A stretch of 64,000 nt of DNA from CAWCJL01 sp963795775 (GTDB taxonomy: Bacteria > Acidobacteriota > Terriglobia > Terriglobales > Acidobacteriaceae), in the NCBI GenBank assembly GCA_963795775.1, contig CAWCJL010000004.1:1-64000 (forward strand). The letters are read 5' to 3'. The position numbers and the translations under genes are program-made. The notes below the pieces were generated by a model. That model had not been told where the DNA came from, did no database searches, and worked only from the letters and a program-made list of their open reading frames with translations. Below, one piece after another: positions 31,521 through 41,307 of this stretch; the stretch's first letter is position 1, and each line of letters begins with the position of its first letter.

Positions 31521-34436
31521 CTAGAAGGTAGTGCTGACGGAAAGGCGGAAGGTCTTTCGCGGCTCGCGCAGTTGGTAGAGCGGGCCGTAGAGCTGGATGG
31601 CTTGGGCATAGCTGTAGTCACCGGCGCCGCCGGAGGGGAACATGCCGCGCGTGATCAGGTTTTCGCCGCGCACCTGCTCAAAGAGGCGCAGCGGATTGTA
31701 GGCGTAGTAGATGCGGAAGGGGGCGCGCACGATGGGCAGCAGCACGGAGACCTCTGCGCCGGTGGACATGCGGGGCACGAAGTTGGTGCCTTCGAGCGGA
31801 CGGATCAGGTTATTGAACTGCACCTTCACGCCGCCCTGGCAGGCGCCGTTGATGTACACGGGGCAGCCATAGAGCGGGGAGTTGAGCGCATCGGCTCCCT
31901 GCACGCTCTGGCGCAACTGCGACTGGCGCGCGGCGGCGTCGATGCCGAAGTCATCGAAGAGGTGCAGCGCGACGGGGCCCCCGAGCGGGATGCGGTACTC
32001 GATGTTGCTGGTGAAGCTGGTGTCACCGCCGACGGACACGATGCCGTAGGTGGGGATGGGAACAACGATGGAGCCGAGCGTCGGATTGGTGGGGTCACGC
32101 GGTACCGTGCTGCCGTCCGGGTTGGTCAACTGGAAGAGCGTGCGCTGCGGGATAAACGCATACGGCGTGCCGGAGCGGATATCGAAGCCGCGGATGTCAG
32201 CCTCGCCGCCGGTGTAGAAGCGGTTGAACGGCGGTGCGACATCGCCGCCGAAGCCCTGGATGTAGGAGGCCTGCAGGCGGACGCCGAGGACGTTGCGGCC
32301 TTCCTTGTTGGGATGGAGGCCCTTCATGGGATTGAAGTGCTTGTACTCCACCACCGGACTGAAGTAGCGCACGTTGCCGCCGATGCCCGCGACCTGCATG
32401 ACGGCGGAAAGCTCTTCGCCTTCGCGGGGCGCGTATGGATTGCCGATCTTGTTGTAGGAGAAGCTGAACGCGACGTTGCTGGAGTAAATGCCTTCGAGCG
32501 CGTTCTGTCCCTGGATGCCACTGCGGAAGGCGAGCGTCTGGAACAGCGATGTGGAGGCCGGGCTGAACGCAGTGATGCTGCTCTTATTGAAGGAGTACGT
32601 GATGCCCACGCGCTTGAAGGAGCGGCGGATGGGGTAGCTGGCCGAAACCGTGAGGCCGGAGGTGGACTGGTTGTAATTCTGAATGAGCGACTGCTGTGCC
32701 GCCGGGATGTTGCCGCCGCCAGTCTGGATCTGGTAGTTCTTCGCCGCGTTGTAGTCGTACTTGCTGGAGAAGACCTGGAAGCCAAGGGACAGCGGGCGAT
32801 TGCGGAAGTAGGGCTCGGTGAAGCCGAATTGCAGGTTGCGGGACAGGTTGCCGATGTTGGCCTGCAGGCTCAGCGTTTCGCCAAGGCCGAGGAAGTTGTT
32901 GGTCTGGTAGTTGAGTCCGAGGAAAGAGCCGGACAGACCGCTGACGCCGCCGTTGAGGCCGATGGAGTTCTTGCCCTTTTCGTGGACCTTCAGCAGAAGC
33001 GCGACGGTTCCGTTCTGCTGGTCCTGGGTCGCGGTCGAGTCCTGCTCCACCTTGAGGGGGTCGAAGTAGTCGAGCTGATTGAGGCGCAGCAGGCTCTGCT
33101 CCCAAAGGGCGCTGTTGTAGATCTGGCCTTCTTCAAGCAGCAGCTCGCGGCGGATCACGGGGTCACGGGTGACGGTGTTGCCCTGGAACTCGATGCGGGA
33201 GACGTAGAAGGGCTTGCCCTCATCGATGTCGATATCGAGGAAGACCAGCTTCTTGGCCTCGTCTACGCGCGGGGTGGGCGTGCCGACGAAGTTGATGTAG
33301 CCCAGGGTGCCGTAGGCTTTGCGGAGGTTCTCCAGACCCTTGCCGATGGCGGTGGTGTTGAAGTAGTCGCCGTCCTTGATGGCGAACTGCGCGCGGAGCG
33401 CCTTGGGATTAACGTTCGCCTTGACGCCGGTGAAATTGATGCCGCCGAGGCGATAGCGGTCGCCTTCTTCGATGGGGAGGCGGATGTCGATGCGCTTGCC
33501 CTTCTTTGGCCGGAAGGTGAGCAGGGACAGGCCGGCTTCGTTGTGGATGCGGGTGGTCGGCTCGCCCACGATGGCCTTGAAATAGCCGCGGCTCTGGTAG
33601 GCCTGGCGCACGCGCTCGGAATCCTCTTCGAGCTTGCTGGCGTCGTAAGTGCGCGCGAAAAGATTCTCGAGAAAAATGGAGTGCGGGATCCCGATCGGCT
33701 TCAGGTTCTTCATGGAGGCGCGGAGAGCACGCGAGCTCACATGCTGGTTGCCGGTGAACTGGATCCGGCCGACTTTGACGGTGGGACCTTCCTTGATGTT
33801 GAAGTTGACGGCGACGGAGGCCGGCGGAATGGTCTTTACATCGGTCTTGATGGTGGCGAACTGGTGGCCGTGCTCGCCGAGCAGTTGCTTGAGCACGGTG
33901 ACCGCGCGTGCGATGCGTGTGGGGTCGTACTGACTCTCGACCGAGAGCCCGACCTTTTCCTTCTTGAAGCGATCGAGCACATCGGACTGTGATACCGAGC
34001 TCAGACCCTTGTAGTTGATCTCGCGAATGGTGGGCTTTTCGCGGACGAAGATGTCGAGGACGATGCCCTTGGGAGTGTCTTCACGCTCGATGCGGACGTC
34101 TTCGAAGTAGCCGGTATTCCAGAGGGAGTTGAAGTCGCGCTCGACCTCGGCGGGGTCATAGGTATCGCCCACGTGCGTGAACAGGCGGGCGAGCACCGTC
34201 TCCTTTGGAATGCGACGGTTGCCGATGACGCGGATCTCAGAGACGACGCCGCCTGCCTGCGCAAAGGTCTGCGAGAGGCAGCAGAAAAACAAAAACAGCA
34301 CGAGGATGGAATGGAGCTTGGAAGCACGGAGGCGCGCAGTCCGTTCGTTGCTGATCCTGCTTTGTTTTATTTGGGAACTTACGCCCCCTCGATCGACGGG
34401 AAAAATAGGCACACCCTCACTGCAATCCAAAATCAA
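31521..34436 (-). CDS. bamA: Outer membrane protein assembly factor BamA
   Basis: A 971-residue Omp85 protein that inserts beta-barrels into the outer membrane. After a hydrophobic export segment (SILVLFLFFCCLSQTFAQA) come five POTRA repeats, recognisable from strand-plus-Gly signatures such as VSEIRVIGNRRIPKETVLAR and VGRIQFTGNQHVSS. The C-terminal 16-strand barrel contains RFYTGGEADIRGFDIR, the family's VRGF/Y-type lock, and ends in the membrane-insertion signature Phe (FRLSVSTTF). The start is unclear: TTG 34436 or GTG 34412 would both leave a long n-region, and there is no ATG nearby. It is longer than E. coli BamA, with a Ser/Thr/Pro-rich insertion in the barrel. Confidence 0.95.
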   Translation of the reverse strand: MILDCSEGVPIFPVDRGGVSSQIKQSRISNERTARLRASKLHSILVLFLFFCCLSQTFAQAGGVVSEIRVIGNRRIPKETVLARLFTHVGDTYDPAEVERDFNSLWNTGYFEDVRIEREDTPKGIVLDIFVREKPTIREINYKGLSSVSQSDVLDRFKKEKVGLSVESQYDPTRIARAVTVLKQLLGEHGHQFATIKTDVKTIPPASVAVNFNIKEGPTVKVGRIQFTGNQHVSSRALRASMKNLKPIGIPHSIFLENLFARTYDASKLEEDSERVRQAYQSRGYFKAIVGEPTTRIHNEAGLSLLTFRPKKGKRIDIRLPIEEGDRYRLGGINFTGVKANVNPKALRAQFAIKDGDYFNTTAIGKGLENLRKAYGTLGYINFVGTPTPRVDEAKKLVFLDIDIDEGKPFYVSRIEFQGNTVTRDPVIRRELLLEEGQIYNSALWEQSLLRLNQLDYFDPLKVEQDSTATQDQQNGTVALLLKVHEKGKNSIGLNGGVSGLSGSFLGLNYQTNNFLGLGETLSLQANIGNLSRNLQFGFTEPYFRNRPLSLGFQVFSSKYDYNAAKNYQIQTGGGNIPAAQQSLIQNYNQSTSGLTVSASYPIRRSFKRVGITYSFNKSSITAFSPASTSLFQTLAFRSGIQGQNALEGIYSSNVAFSFSYNKIGNPYAPREGEELSAVMQVAGIGGNVRYFSPVVEYKHFNPMKGLHPNKEGRNVLGVRLQASYIQGFGGDVAPPFNRFYTGGEADIRGFDIRSGTPYAFIPQRTLFQLTNPDGSTVPRDPTNPTLGSIVVPIPTYGIVSVGGDTSFTSNIEYRIPLGGPVALHLFDDFGIDAAARQSQLRQSVQGADALNSPLYGCPVYINGACQGGVKVQFNNLIRPLEGTNFVPRMSTGAEVSVLLPIVRAPFRIYYAYNPLRLFEQVRGENLITRGMFPSGGAGDYSYAQAIQLYGPLYQLREPRKTFRLSVSTTF

Positions 34437-34458
34437 ATGCTGCTGGTGGAAAAGCCGA

Positions 34459-34488
34459 TTATATGTGAGGGATGAGCCTCAGCCCAAA
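34459..34488 (-). promoter_or_regulatory. Promoter upstream of bamA
   Basis: TTGGGC (34488-34483), 18-nt spacer, TATAAT (34464-34459) on the minus strand. It predicts a transcript start near 34452, about 16 nt before the TTG at 34436, which supports a start codon near there. Confidence 0.6.
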
Positions 34489-34574
34489 CCGAGGGGTCGG
34501 CCAAGGCACGGCGTTTGCTGTGCAAAGTCTGTGCATAGAAGCGCGCCGTGCGGCGGATGGCCTCCGCCGCCTGA

Positions 34575-36842
34575 TCACAACGATGCGGCTTCTAACGCCT
34601 CTTCGCGATCTTCCGGCTCGGCCGCGGCGGTGACTGAGGCGTGGCCGTTGATGCGGTCCTGCGGGGAAGCAGCGACTTTCGCGACCTGCACCAGGACGGA
34701 GTAAAAGGTAGGGCCGCCGCCGATATCGGTCAGCTTTTCCGAAGTGAGGGCATTCACGTTGATGCCATCGGGCGAAAGCTTGTTCCAGTTGAGGCGCGAA
34801 GCGACAACGCCGGGCTGCACGGTGTTGCACACCGAAGCCTCGAGGCGAATGCTGCCGCGCTCGTTGCTGACCTCGACCCAGTCTCCATCGGCAATGCCGC
34901 GGGCCAGCGCATCGTCGGGATGGATCTCCAGGCGATTGCGCCGGCCCTTCTCCATGCGTTGATGCGCGGGAAGGTTGGCGTAGGTGGAGTTCATGTAGTT
35001 GTCGGCCTTGCGCCCGAGGAATTCGAGCGGGTAGCGGGCCAGGGTGCCCGCGTCAGGCACGCCAGCGCGCGACTCGGCCGGGGGCACAAAGGACGGCAGC
35101 GGATCGAGCCCCGCAGCAGCGAGCGATGGGGAATAGAACTCGACCTTTCCGGAGGGCGTGCCGAAGCCGCCATTGGCAAACGGCTGAAAGGGCCGGCCCT
35201 CCGCCTCTTCCGGAAAGCGCAGACGAACGCTGCCCTGCTCTTTGAGCAGCGCCGGGGTGATGCCGTGCATGAGCGGATAGTTGGGATCGTCTGCGGTGGC
35301 GAGTGCCTGCGCGAGCAGGTCATCGACCGTGTCCCGGAAGCATGGCTCAGGGAAGCCCATGCGCTGGCCCAGTTCGCCGAAGAGCCAGACATTGGAGCGC
35401 GCTTCGCCGCGCGGCGCGATGGCCTGGTCGGAGTGCTGCACGTAGTAGTGTCCGTAGGCGCCCTGGAAGTCGCGGTGTTCGAGGAAGGTGGTCGCGGGAA
35501 GAACGATATCGGCGTAGTCCGCCGTGTCGGTGAAGAACTGGTCGTGCACCACGGTGAACAGGTCGGGACGGCGCAGGCCTTCATGCACGGCCGTCGCGTT
35601 GGGTGCGATCGCGCCGGGGTTGGAGTTGTAGACAAAGAGCGCGTGCACGCGCGGGCCCTCGCCCGGCTTTGTGCCGAGCGTCGTGAGAGCGTGCCCAAGC
35701 TGCGACATGTTGACGACACGCGCGGCGCGGCCGAGGGGACTGGCATACATGAGGTCGGGGCGCTCCAGCGCGCGCTTGTCAAACTGCGCGGCGCCGCTGG
35801 TGGAAAGCTGTGCGCCGCCACCCAGGTGCTTCCAGGCGCCGGTAAGCGCGGGCAGCATGGCGATGGCGCGGACGGCCGCGCCCCCGTTTTGCGAGCGCTG
35901 CACGCCGTAGTTGAGGCGGATGACCGCGGGCTGTGCGGTGGCGTACTCGCGTGCGAAGCGGCGGATGTCGTCCGCAGCCATGCCGGTCCAGGCGGAGACG
36001 CGCTCTGGCGTGTAGGTGCGGAGGTGCTCGCGCAACTCGGAGAAGCCGTGAGTATGCTCCGCGATGTAGGCGGCATCGTGCAGGCCCTCCGCGACGATGA
36101 CATGCATGAGGCCCAGCGCGAGGGCGACGTCGGTACCCGGGCGGATGGGGATGTGCCAGTCGGCGAGCCGGGCGGTGCGCGTCTCATACGGGTCGATGAC
36201 CACCAGCCGCGCCCCGTTGCGGCGTGCTTGCTCGATCTGCGGCCAGAGGTGGATGTTGTTGCCGTGAATGTTGGCGCCCCAGGCGACGATCAAGCGCGCG
36301 CGGTGAAACTGCTCGGTGTCCGTGCCCAGCTTGCGTCCATACACGGAGACGAAGGCCTCCCCACCGGCGGTGGAGCAGATGGTGCGGTCCAATTGCGAAG
36401 CGCCGAGGCGATGAAAGAAGCGGCGGTCCATGGAACCGTAGCCGAGGGTGGCCATGTTGCCGGCGTAGGAGTACGGAAGGATGGACTCCGGACCGTGCTC
36501 ACGACTGATCGCGGCGAAGCTTGCGGCGATGGTGTCCAGGGCCTCGTCCCAGGAGACGCGCTCAAAAGCCTCGGCCTCCCTGCCCTGCGGCAGTGCGCCC
36601 TTTGGAAAGCCCGGCTTGCGGCGCATGGGATAGAGGAGGCGGTCCGGCGCGTAGACGCGATCCAGGTACCTGGCGACCTTTCCGCAGAGAAAGCCGCGCG
36701 TGACCGGATGAGCGGGGTCGCCCTCTACACGCCGGGCGCGGCCGTCGGCATCGACGGAGACCAGCACCGCGCAGGTATCCGGGCAGTCGTGGGAGCAGAC
36801 GACATGGACGACTTTGAACGGAGAATCGCCAGCCTGAGGCAT
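34575..36842 (-). CDS. Molybdopterin-dependent oxidoreductase (DMSO reductase superfamily)
   Basis: A 755-residue Mo/W-bis-MGD enzyme. The N-terminal 4Fe-4S site is CSHDCPDTC with the fourth Cys in GFLCGKVARYL. The catalytic domain shows YSYAGNMATLGYGSMDRRFF, a possible metal-ligand region around TICSTAGGEAF, and IVAWGANIHGNNIHLWP. The C-terminal MGD-binding domain has NRLEIHPDDALARGIADGDWVE. There is no Tat signal at the N terminus, so it is probably cytoplasmic. It is encoded without partner subunits (no Fe-S or membrane subunit nearby). It fits the large group of single-subunit, formate dehydrogenase-like oxidoreductases of unknown substrate. Confidence 0.9.
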   Translation of the reverse strand: MPQAGDSPFKVVHVVCSHDCPDTCAVLVSVDADGRARRVEGDPAHPVTRGFLCGKVARYLDRVYAPDRLLYPMRRKPGFPKGALPQGREAEAFERVSWDEALDTIAASFAAISREHGPESILPYSYAGNMATLGYGSMDRRFFHRLGASQLDRTICSTAGGEAFVSVYGRKLGTDTEQFHRARLIVAWGANIHGNNIHLWPQIEQARRNGARLVVIDPYETRTARLADWHIPIRPGTDVALALGLMHVIVAEGLHDAAYIAEHTHGFSELREHLRTYTPERVSAWTGMAADDIRRFAREYATAQPAVIRLNYGVQRSQNGGAAVRAIAMLPALTGAWKHLGGGAQLSTSGAAQFDKRALERPDLMYASPLGRAARVVNMSQLGHALTTLGTKPGEGPRVHALFVYNSNPGAIAPNATAVHEGLRRPDLFTVVHDQFFTDTADYADIVLPATTFLEHRDFQGAYGHYYVQHSDQAIAPRGEARSNVWLFGELGQRMGFPEPCFRDTVDDLLAQALATADDPNYPLMHGITPALLKEQGSVRLRFPEEAEGRPFQPFANGGFGTPSGKVEFYSPSLAAAGLDPLPSFVPPAESRAGVPDAGTLARYPLEFLGRKADNYMNSTYANLPAHQRMEKGRRNRLEIHPDDALARGIADGDWVEVSNERGSIRLEASVCNTVQPGVVASRLNWNKLSPDGINVNALTSEKLTDIGGGPTFYSVLVQVAKVAASPQDRINGHASVTAAAEPEDREEALEAASL

Positions 36843-36889
36843 ACCTTCATTGTAGGCGGCGGCTGCCGGAGGGAGAAGAAGATTCGCGG

Positions 36890-38149
36890 CTAGTAGCCGC
36901 TCGCCTGGTTGCGGAAGGCATCATCGCTATTGGCCCAGCGGCGGTCCGCAACCTGCGAGACCGCATGGGACGGATCGCTGTGCGGATCCGGCATCTGCTG
37001 CACGCGATCCATGTCGACCGGCAGGCACACCGTGAAGACAGTGCCGTGCCGTTCGCCCACGCGCGACCGCATACGGAGGCTGCCGCCATGGCGGCGGATG
37101 ATGGACTGCGAGACCCAGAGCCCGAGTCCCGTGCCGCGCTGGCCCTTGGTGGTGAAGAACGGTTCGCCCAGCCGCGTCAGCACGTCGGGCGGGATGCCGG
37201 AGCCGGTGTCTGCGATGGAGATGCGGAGTGCCCCGGCATGGCCGTCGCGCGACATGCGGCCCGCGTGCACGCGAATGCGCAACGTCCCGTTCGCTTCCAT
37301 GGCTTCAAGGGCATTGCTGATGAGATTGGAAAAGACCTGGCGGATTTCCCCTGGAAAGACCCGCACCGGCGCGCTGGACGCGTATTCCCGCTTCACCGTG
37401 ATGTGCTTTTCAGCTACACGCCGGCGATACAGGGCCAGCACTTCTTCGAGCAGGTCCACGGCGTGCACCAGGACTGGTGATGCGGTTTCGCGGTTGAAAC
37501 TGAGCGTCTGCTTGCTGATCTCCACCACGCGGCCGAGCTCGGCCTGGGCCAGTTCGAGATAGGACCTGGCCTGCGGCGGCAGACCGGGCTCCTGGACCGC
37601 AAGGTACAGCAGGTTGGTGATGGACTCCAACGGATTGTTAATCTCGTGCGCAATGGAGCCGGCCAGCCGGCCGATGGTCACCAGCTTCTGGCTGCGGCCC
37701 ACTGCGTCGGCAGCGCGCTGCATTTCGCTCTCGATCCGTTGCTCGGTTACGGCGGACTCGAAACGCCGCAGTGTTTGTTCCACGACGACCGGCAGGCGAT
37801 GGAGTTCCAGGAACGGCACACACCCCGAGCCGCGCTTGCGCAGCAGATGCAGGCGTCCTCCCTGCCCGGGCGCATCGCCAAGGAAGATGACCGGCTTGCC
37901 GGTGGTGCGGGCAAACTCATCCGCAATGCGCTCCGCGGAACGGTGAGGCAGGCCGCTTTCGGCCACCAGCATCAGGTCGGCAGTATGGGTGTCAGAGAGG
38001 GCGACAACAGACTGGCAAACCTCGAGATGGGCCGCCGTGCGGGCGTGCTCCAGCCACTTCCGCACCTCGCCCGCGAGGCGGGGGTCACCGGAAACCAGGA
38101 GCAATCGAGTTTGCGGGGAGGTGCCCACGGAGTCCTCGTCGAGATACAC
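36890..38149 (-). CDS. Soluble sensor histidine kinase with degenerate N-terminal receiver-like domain
   Basis: A 419-residue kinase. Residues about 14-125 look like a receiver fold (TRLLLVSGDPRLAGEVRKWL, KPVIFLGDAPG), but no phospho-acceptor Asp is placed as in a canonical receiver. The HisKA segment has the phosphorylated His in LAGSIAHEINNPLESI. The ATP-binding domain has the N box QVFSNLISNALEAM, G1 DTGSGIP, F box EPFFTTK and G2 GTGLGLWVSQ. No transmembrane segment is present, so it senses a cytoplasmic signal or a partner. No response regulator is adjacent, making it an orphan kinase. Confidence 0.88.
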   Translation of the reverse strand: MYLDEDSVGTSPQTRLLLVSGDPRLAGEVRKWLEHARTAAHLEVCQSVVALSDTHTADLMLVAESGLPHRSAERIADEFARTTGKPVIFLGDAPGQGGRLHLLRKRGSGCVPFLELHRLPVVVEQTLRRFESAVTEQRIESEMQRAADAVGRSQKLVTIGRLAGSIAHEINNPLESITNLLYLAVQEPGLPPQARSYLELAQAELGRVVEISKQTLSFNRETASPVLVHAVDLLEEVLALYRRRVAEKHITVKREYASSAPVRVFPGEIRQVFSNLISNALEAMEANGTLRIRVHAGRMSRDGHAGALRISIADTGSGIPPDVLTRLGEPFFTTKGQRGTGLGLWVSQSIIRRHGGSLRMRSRVGERHGTVFTVCLPVDMDRVQQMPDPHSDPSHAVSQVADRRWANSDDAFRNQASGY

Positions 38150-38385
38150 CGCTGCCTGCGCGGAGTACTACTCCCTCGATACGATGAAGGAGCGGGCAGA
38201 GTTGTTGTATAGACGCCCTGGGTGGCGTGCGCTTTGTAACTTCGGATGCGGAAATCCCGGTGGGGTCGCGGTCGTGCCCGCCGCTTGCAGGGTGGCGGAG
38301 GTCGGGCGTCTAAGGGGATGCGGGAAGCTTGCGGGAATCTTTTGGCAACCTGCGCAGCCCGCGACGATCTAATGAACTGACCAGC

Positions 38386-39951
38386 ATGGAGATTTCGCCG
38401 GAAACAGAGAGAACGGCCAGCCGCCGCGCGCCTGAGGTGTGTCGCGACGTAGTTTGCGTGCGGCGCGGGAAGAGACGTGCGCGCCGGAGCCTCGGGGTTT
38501 GGGCTGCTGCTGCGACGGCCCTGGCTTCAGCAGGCGCGGGTGCGCAGGTAATCGCCGGAGCGCAGGCCAGCGCGATCCCGACGCCACAACTGAATCCCAG
38601 TTCGGCGCAGAACGCCTACTACGGCAGTGTGACTGTGGGTTCGGCGACCAGCGATGTGCTCCACCTATCGCTCGAAGAGGCGATCCAGCGCGGCGTGCAG
38701 AACAACCTGGCGCTGACGGAGGCGCGCGTGCAGGAGAAGCAGGCGCAGGCGCAGACGCTGGAGTACCTGGATCCGCTGCTGCCCAGGATCACCGCGCAGG
38801 CCTCCACAGGCGCGCACCAGATCAACCTTGCGGCGCTGGGCTTCGGACCGAGCACGCTCGCCAACTTTTCCCGGCTCTTTCCCGGCATGACCCTCAACGT
38901 GCCGCTGATCGTACAAGTGAATGTGACGCAGGCCGAGGCGACGTTCCGCGAGGCTTTCTTCGACCTGCCCGCGATCGAGCGCTACCGCGCGGCACGGGTG
39001 AACGCGAAAGCTGCTTACTACAGCACGCAATCGTCTCGCGGCCTGGTGGTTCTGAATGTGGGCAACACCTACCTGCAGGCACTGGCGGACAGCGCGCAGG
39101 TAGACAGTGCTACCTCGCTCCTGCGCGCCGACGAATTGCTGCTGCAGCAGACCGTGGCCGAGCACGAGGCGGGCACGGTGGCCAGGCTGGACGAACTGCG
39201 CGCGCGAGTCCAGTTCCAGACCCAGCAGCAGCGCGTGATTGCGGCACAGAATGCCTACGACAAGCAACTGATCCTATTAAAGCGGGAGATCGGCATTCCG
39301 GTGGAGCAGAAGATTCAGCTCACGGATGCGGCGCCGTATGCCGACCTCGAGGCCATGTCCATCGAGCAGGCGCGGCAGCAGGCTTACCAGAGCCGGCAGG
39401 ACTATCTGGGCATGCAGCAGCAGATACAGGCTGCGGACCTGACGCGCAAGGCGGCGAAGTTTGAGCGCCTGCCAACCCTCAGCGCCGATGGCAACTACGG
39501 CGTGACTGGAGTGACCAACGGGCTGTATCACGGGACGTTTCTTGCAGAAGGCACGCTGCAGGTGCCGATCTTTCGCGAAGCGCGCTTCCGCGGGGACGCG
39601 GACGTGGCGAAGGCGCAGCTCCATAACCTGCAGAGCAGTTTTAACAGCCTGAAAGGGCAGATCGACCAGCAGTTGCGCGACAGCATGCTCGACGTGAACT
39701 CCGCGGCCGAACTGGTGCACGTGGCCCAGAGCAACGTGGACCTGGCGACGCGCGAGCTGGAGCAGGCGAACGACCGCTTTGCCGCCGGGATCGAGGACAA
39801 CCTGCCGGTGGTGCAGGCCGAGGCTACGCTGGCCAACGCCCAGACGCAGTTGATCAATAGCACGCTGCAGTACAACCAGGCGAAGCTAGGACTAGCCCGC
39901 AATCTGGGGATCGTGGACACGCAGTACAAGCGGTATCTCAGCGGGAAGTAG
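38386..39951 (+). CDS. TolC-family outer membrane efflux protein
   Basis: A 521-residue outer membrane channel protein. A twin-Arg-rich n-region and hydrophobic segment (LGVWAAAATALASAGAGAQ) precede two OEP repeats of long helices: LSLEEAIQRGVQNNLALTEA opens the first and AMSIEQARQQAYQSRQDYLG the second. The second half has the beta-strand segment LAEGTLQVPIFREARFRGDA. ATG 38386 is used; the sequence before it is open but not protein-like, and no ribosome-binding site is obvious. The inner-membrane transporter and adaptor it would serve are not encoded here. Its stop is 6 nt from the stop of the convergent MFS gene. Confidence 0.9.
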   Translation: MEISPETERTASRRAPEVCRDVVCVRRGKRRARRSLGVWAAAATALASAGAGAQVIAGAQASAIPTPQLNPSSAQNAYYGSVTVGSATSDVLHLSLEEAIQRGVQNNLALTEARVQEKQAQAQTLEYLDPLLPRITAQASTGAHQINLAALGFGPSTLANFSRLFPGMTLNVPLIVQVNVTQAEATFREAFFDLPAIERYRAARVNAKAAYYSTQSSRGLVVLNVGNTYLQALADSAQVDSATSLLRADELLLQQTVAEHEAGTVARLDELRARVQFQTQQQRVIAAQNAYDKQLILLKREIGIPVEQKIQLTDAAPYADLEAMSIEQARQQAYQSRQDYLGMQQQIQAADLTRKAAKFERLPTLSADGNYGVTGVTNGLYHGTFLAEGTLQVPIFREARFRGDADVAKAQLHNLQSSFNSLKGQIDQQLRDSMLDVNSAAELVHVAQSNVDLATRELEQANDRFAAGIEDNLPVVQAEATLANAQTQLINSTLQYNQAKLGLARNLGIVDTQYKRYLSGK

Positions 39952-39957
39952 ACTGAC

Positions 39958-41265
39958 TTACATGTCTGCCTGGATGTCGCGGGCGCGCACTGCCGGCACT
40001 GAGCGCCAGGCGATAAGAGCAATCGCTACGGATACGATATCCACCACGGCGATGAGGGCCACACAAGCCGGCCAGCCGCCTGCCTTCCACACATAGCTGG
40101 GGGCTACCCCGGCTACCGTCCCGCCCGCGTAATAACACGCAACATAGAGGCCTACGGCGGAGGCGCGCCCCTCCGGCGGCGCAGCTTCCCGCAGGAAGCT
40201 GGTGGCGCACGCCTGCGCAATGAAGACCCCGGTACAGCAAAGCGCGAGCCCGAGAGTGACAAGCACGAGAGACTGTGCGAGCGTGATGAGCACGCCGGCG
40301 AGCGCGAGTGAGATGGCTCCGGCGATGCCGGCGCGCAGCCCCGTGCGCGGCAGCAGGCCTCCAGCCAACGGGGTGGCGACTAGCCCGATGAGATATACGA
40401 CAAAGAGGTAGCTGAGCTGCTCCGTGGAAAGAGAGAACGGCGGTGCGGCCAGGTAGAACGTGATGTAAGTAAAGACCGCAACCAGGGAAAACAGCACGTT
40501 GAAGCCGATGGCATAGGTGGCCAGGAGGCGGCGGTTGCGGAAGTGCTGCAGCAGCGGCGCCAACTGTTGCGTGAGGCTGCGTGTTGACGGCGCGGCGGGG
40601 ATGACGCGCTGTTCCGGCGGCAGTAGTCGTGCCAGTATCCACGCGCCCGCTGCGGTGAGCGCGCCCACAACGAGAAAGGGCGAGCGCCAGCCGTAGTGCG
40701 CCGCCAGAACGCCGGTGAGCGTGCGGCCAAGAAAGCCGCCCAGCGCGGTGCCGCTAACGTACAGACTCATGACGGGAGCGACCGAGGTGGGCGGCCACTG
40801 CTCCGTGATGTACGCGATGGTGGTGGCGAAGATGCCCGGCGTGACCAGTCCCTGGAGAAAGCGCCAGAAGATGAGTTGATGGAGCGTGAGGGAGCTGGCG
40901 GCCGCGAGCGTAGGAACGGCGAGGGCCAGCACCGCGATGAGAATGACGCGCTTGCGCCGCAGCCGCTCGGTGAAGATGCCCAGCAACGGGGCCGCAATCG
41001 CCACGCCGAAAGTGGACGCGCTCACCGTAAGCCCGACCGCCGCCTTGGACGCGCCGAAGAGTGATTGCAGCAGCGGCAGAATAGGTTGCGTGGCGTACAG
41101 GTCCAGAAACGCAAACAGTCCGCAGAGAAAGACGCCCAGCACGCCGGAAAAAGGGCGAAGGAGCTGCCGGACGCTGCGCTGTTCCGCTTCCGCCGGCGGC
41201 TCGGGTTCCGGGATGACCGCACTCCTGGAGACGGGCAGAAGCGGTCCTGGCTGGCGGCGTTCCAC
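39958..41265 (-). CDS. MFS transporter (YnfM-like drug/arabinose efflux)
   Basis: About 435 residues with 12 predicted membrane helices. It starts with a 35-residue Pro/Glu-rich cytoplasmic stretch, then helix 1 SGVLGVFLCGLFAFLDLYAT. The MFS signature between helices 2 and 3 appears as LLGIFTERLRRKRVIL. FLQGLVTPGIFATTIAYITE and TALGGFLGRTLTGVLA follow the YnfM/YbdA-like pattern. The start is uncertain: GTG 41265 is chosen because an ATG at 41319 would overlap the divergent MFS gene. Its substrate cannot be read from sequence. It is convergent with the TolC-like gene. Confidence 0.85.
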   Translation of the reverse strand: MERRQPGPLLPVSRSAVIPEPEPPAEAEQRSVRQLLRPFSGVLGVFLCGLFAFLDLYATQPILPLLQSLFGASKAAVGLTVSASTFGVAIAAPLLGIFTERLRRKRVILIAVLALAVPTLAAASSLTLHQLIFWRFLQGLVTPGIFATTIAYITEQWPPTSVAPVMSLYVSGTALGGFLGRTLTGVLAAHYGWRSPFLVVGALTAAGAWILARLLPPEQRVIPAAPSTRSLTQQLAPLLQHFRNRRLLATYAIGFNVLFSLVAVFTYITFYLAAPPFSLSTEQLSYLFVVYLIGLVATPLAGGLLPRTGLRAGIAGAISLALAGVLITLAQSLVLVTLGLALCCTGVFIAQACATSFLREAAPPEGRASAVGLYVACYYAGGTVAGVAPSYVWKAGGWPACVALIAVVDIVSVAIALIAWRSVPAVRARDIQADM

Positions 41266-41307
41266 GTTCCAGACTAAACGAGCCGGAGCAGCCCTCGAAC
41301 TGAGACA

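Noticed and set aside
31518..33992. A long open frame on the plus strand opposite bamA (over 800 codons)
   Set aside because: It mirrors bamA codon by codon, has no ribosome-binding site or known domains, and is the expected antisense shadow in GC-rich DNA. Similar frames opposite the mltD-like, molybdopterin and kinase genes were rejected for the same reason.
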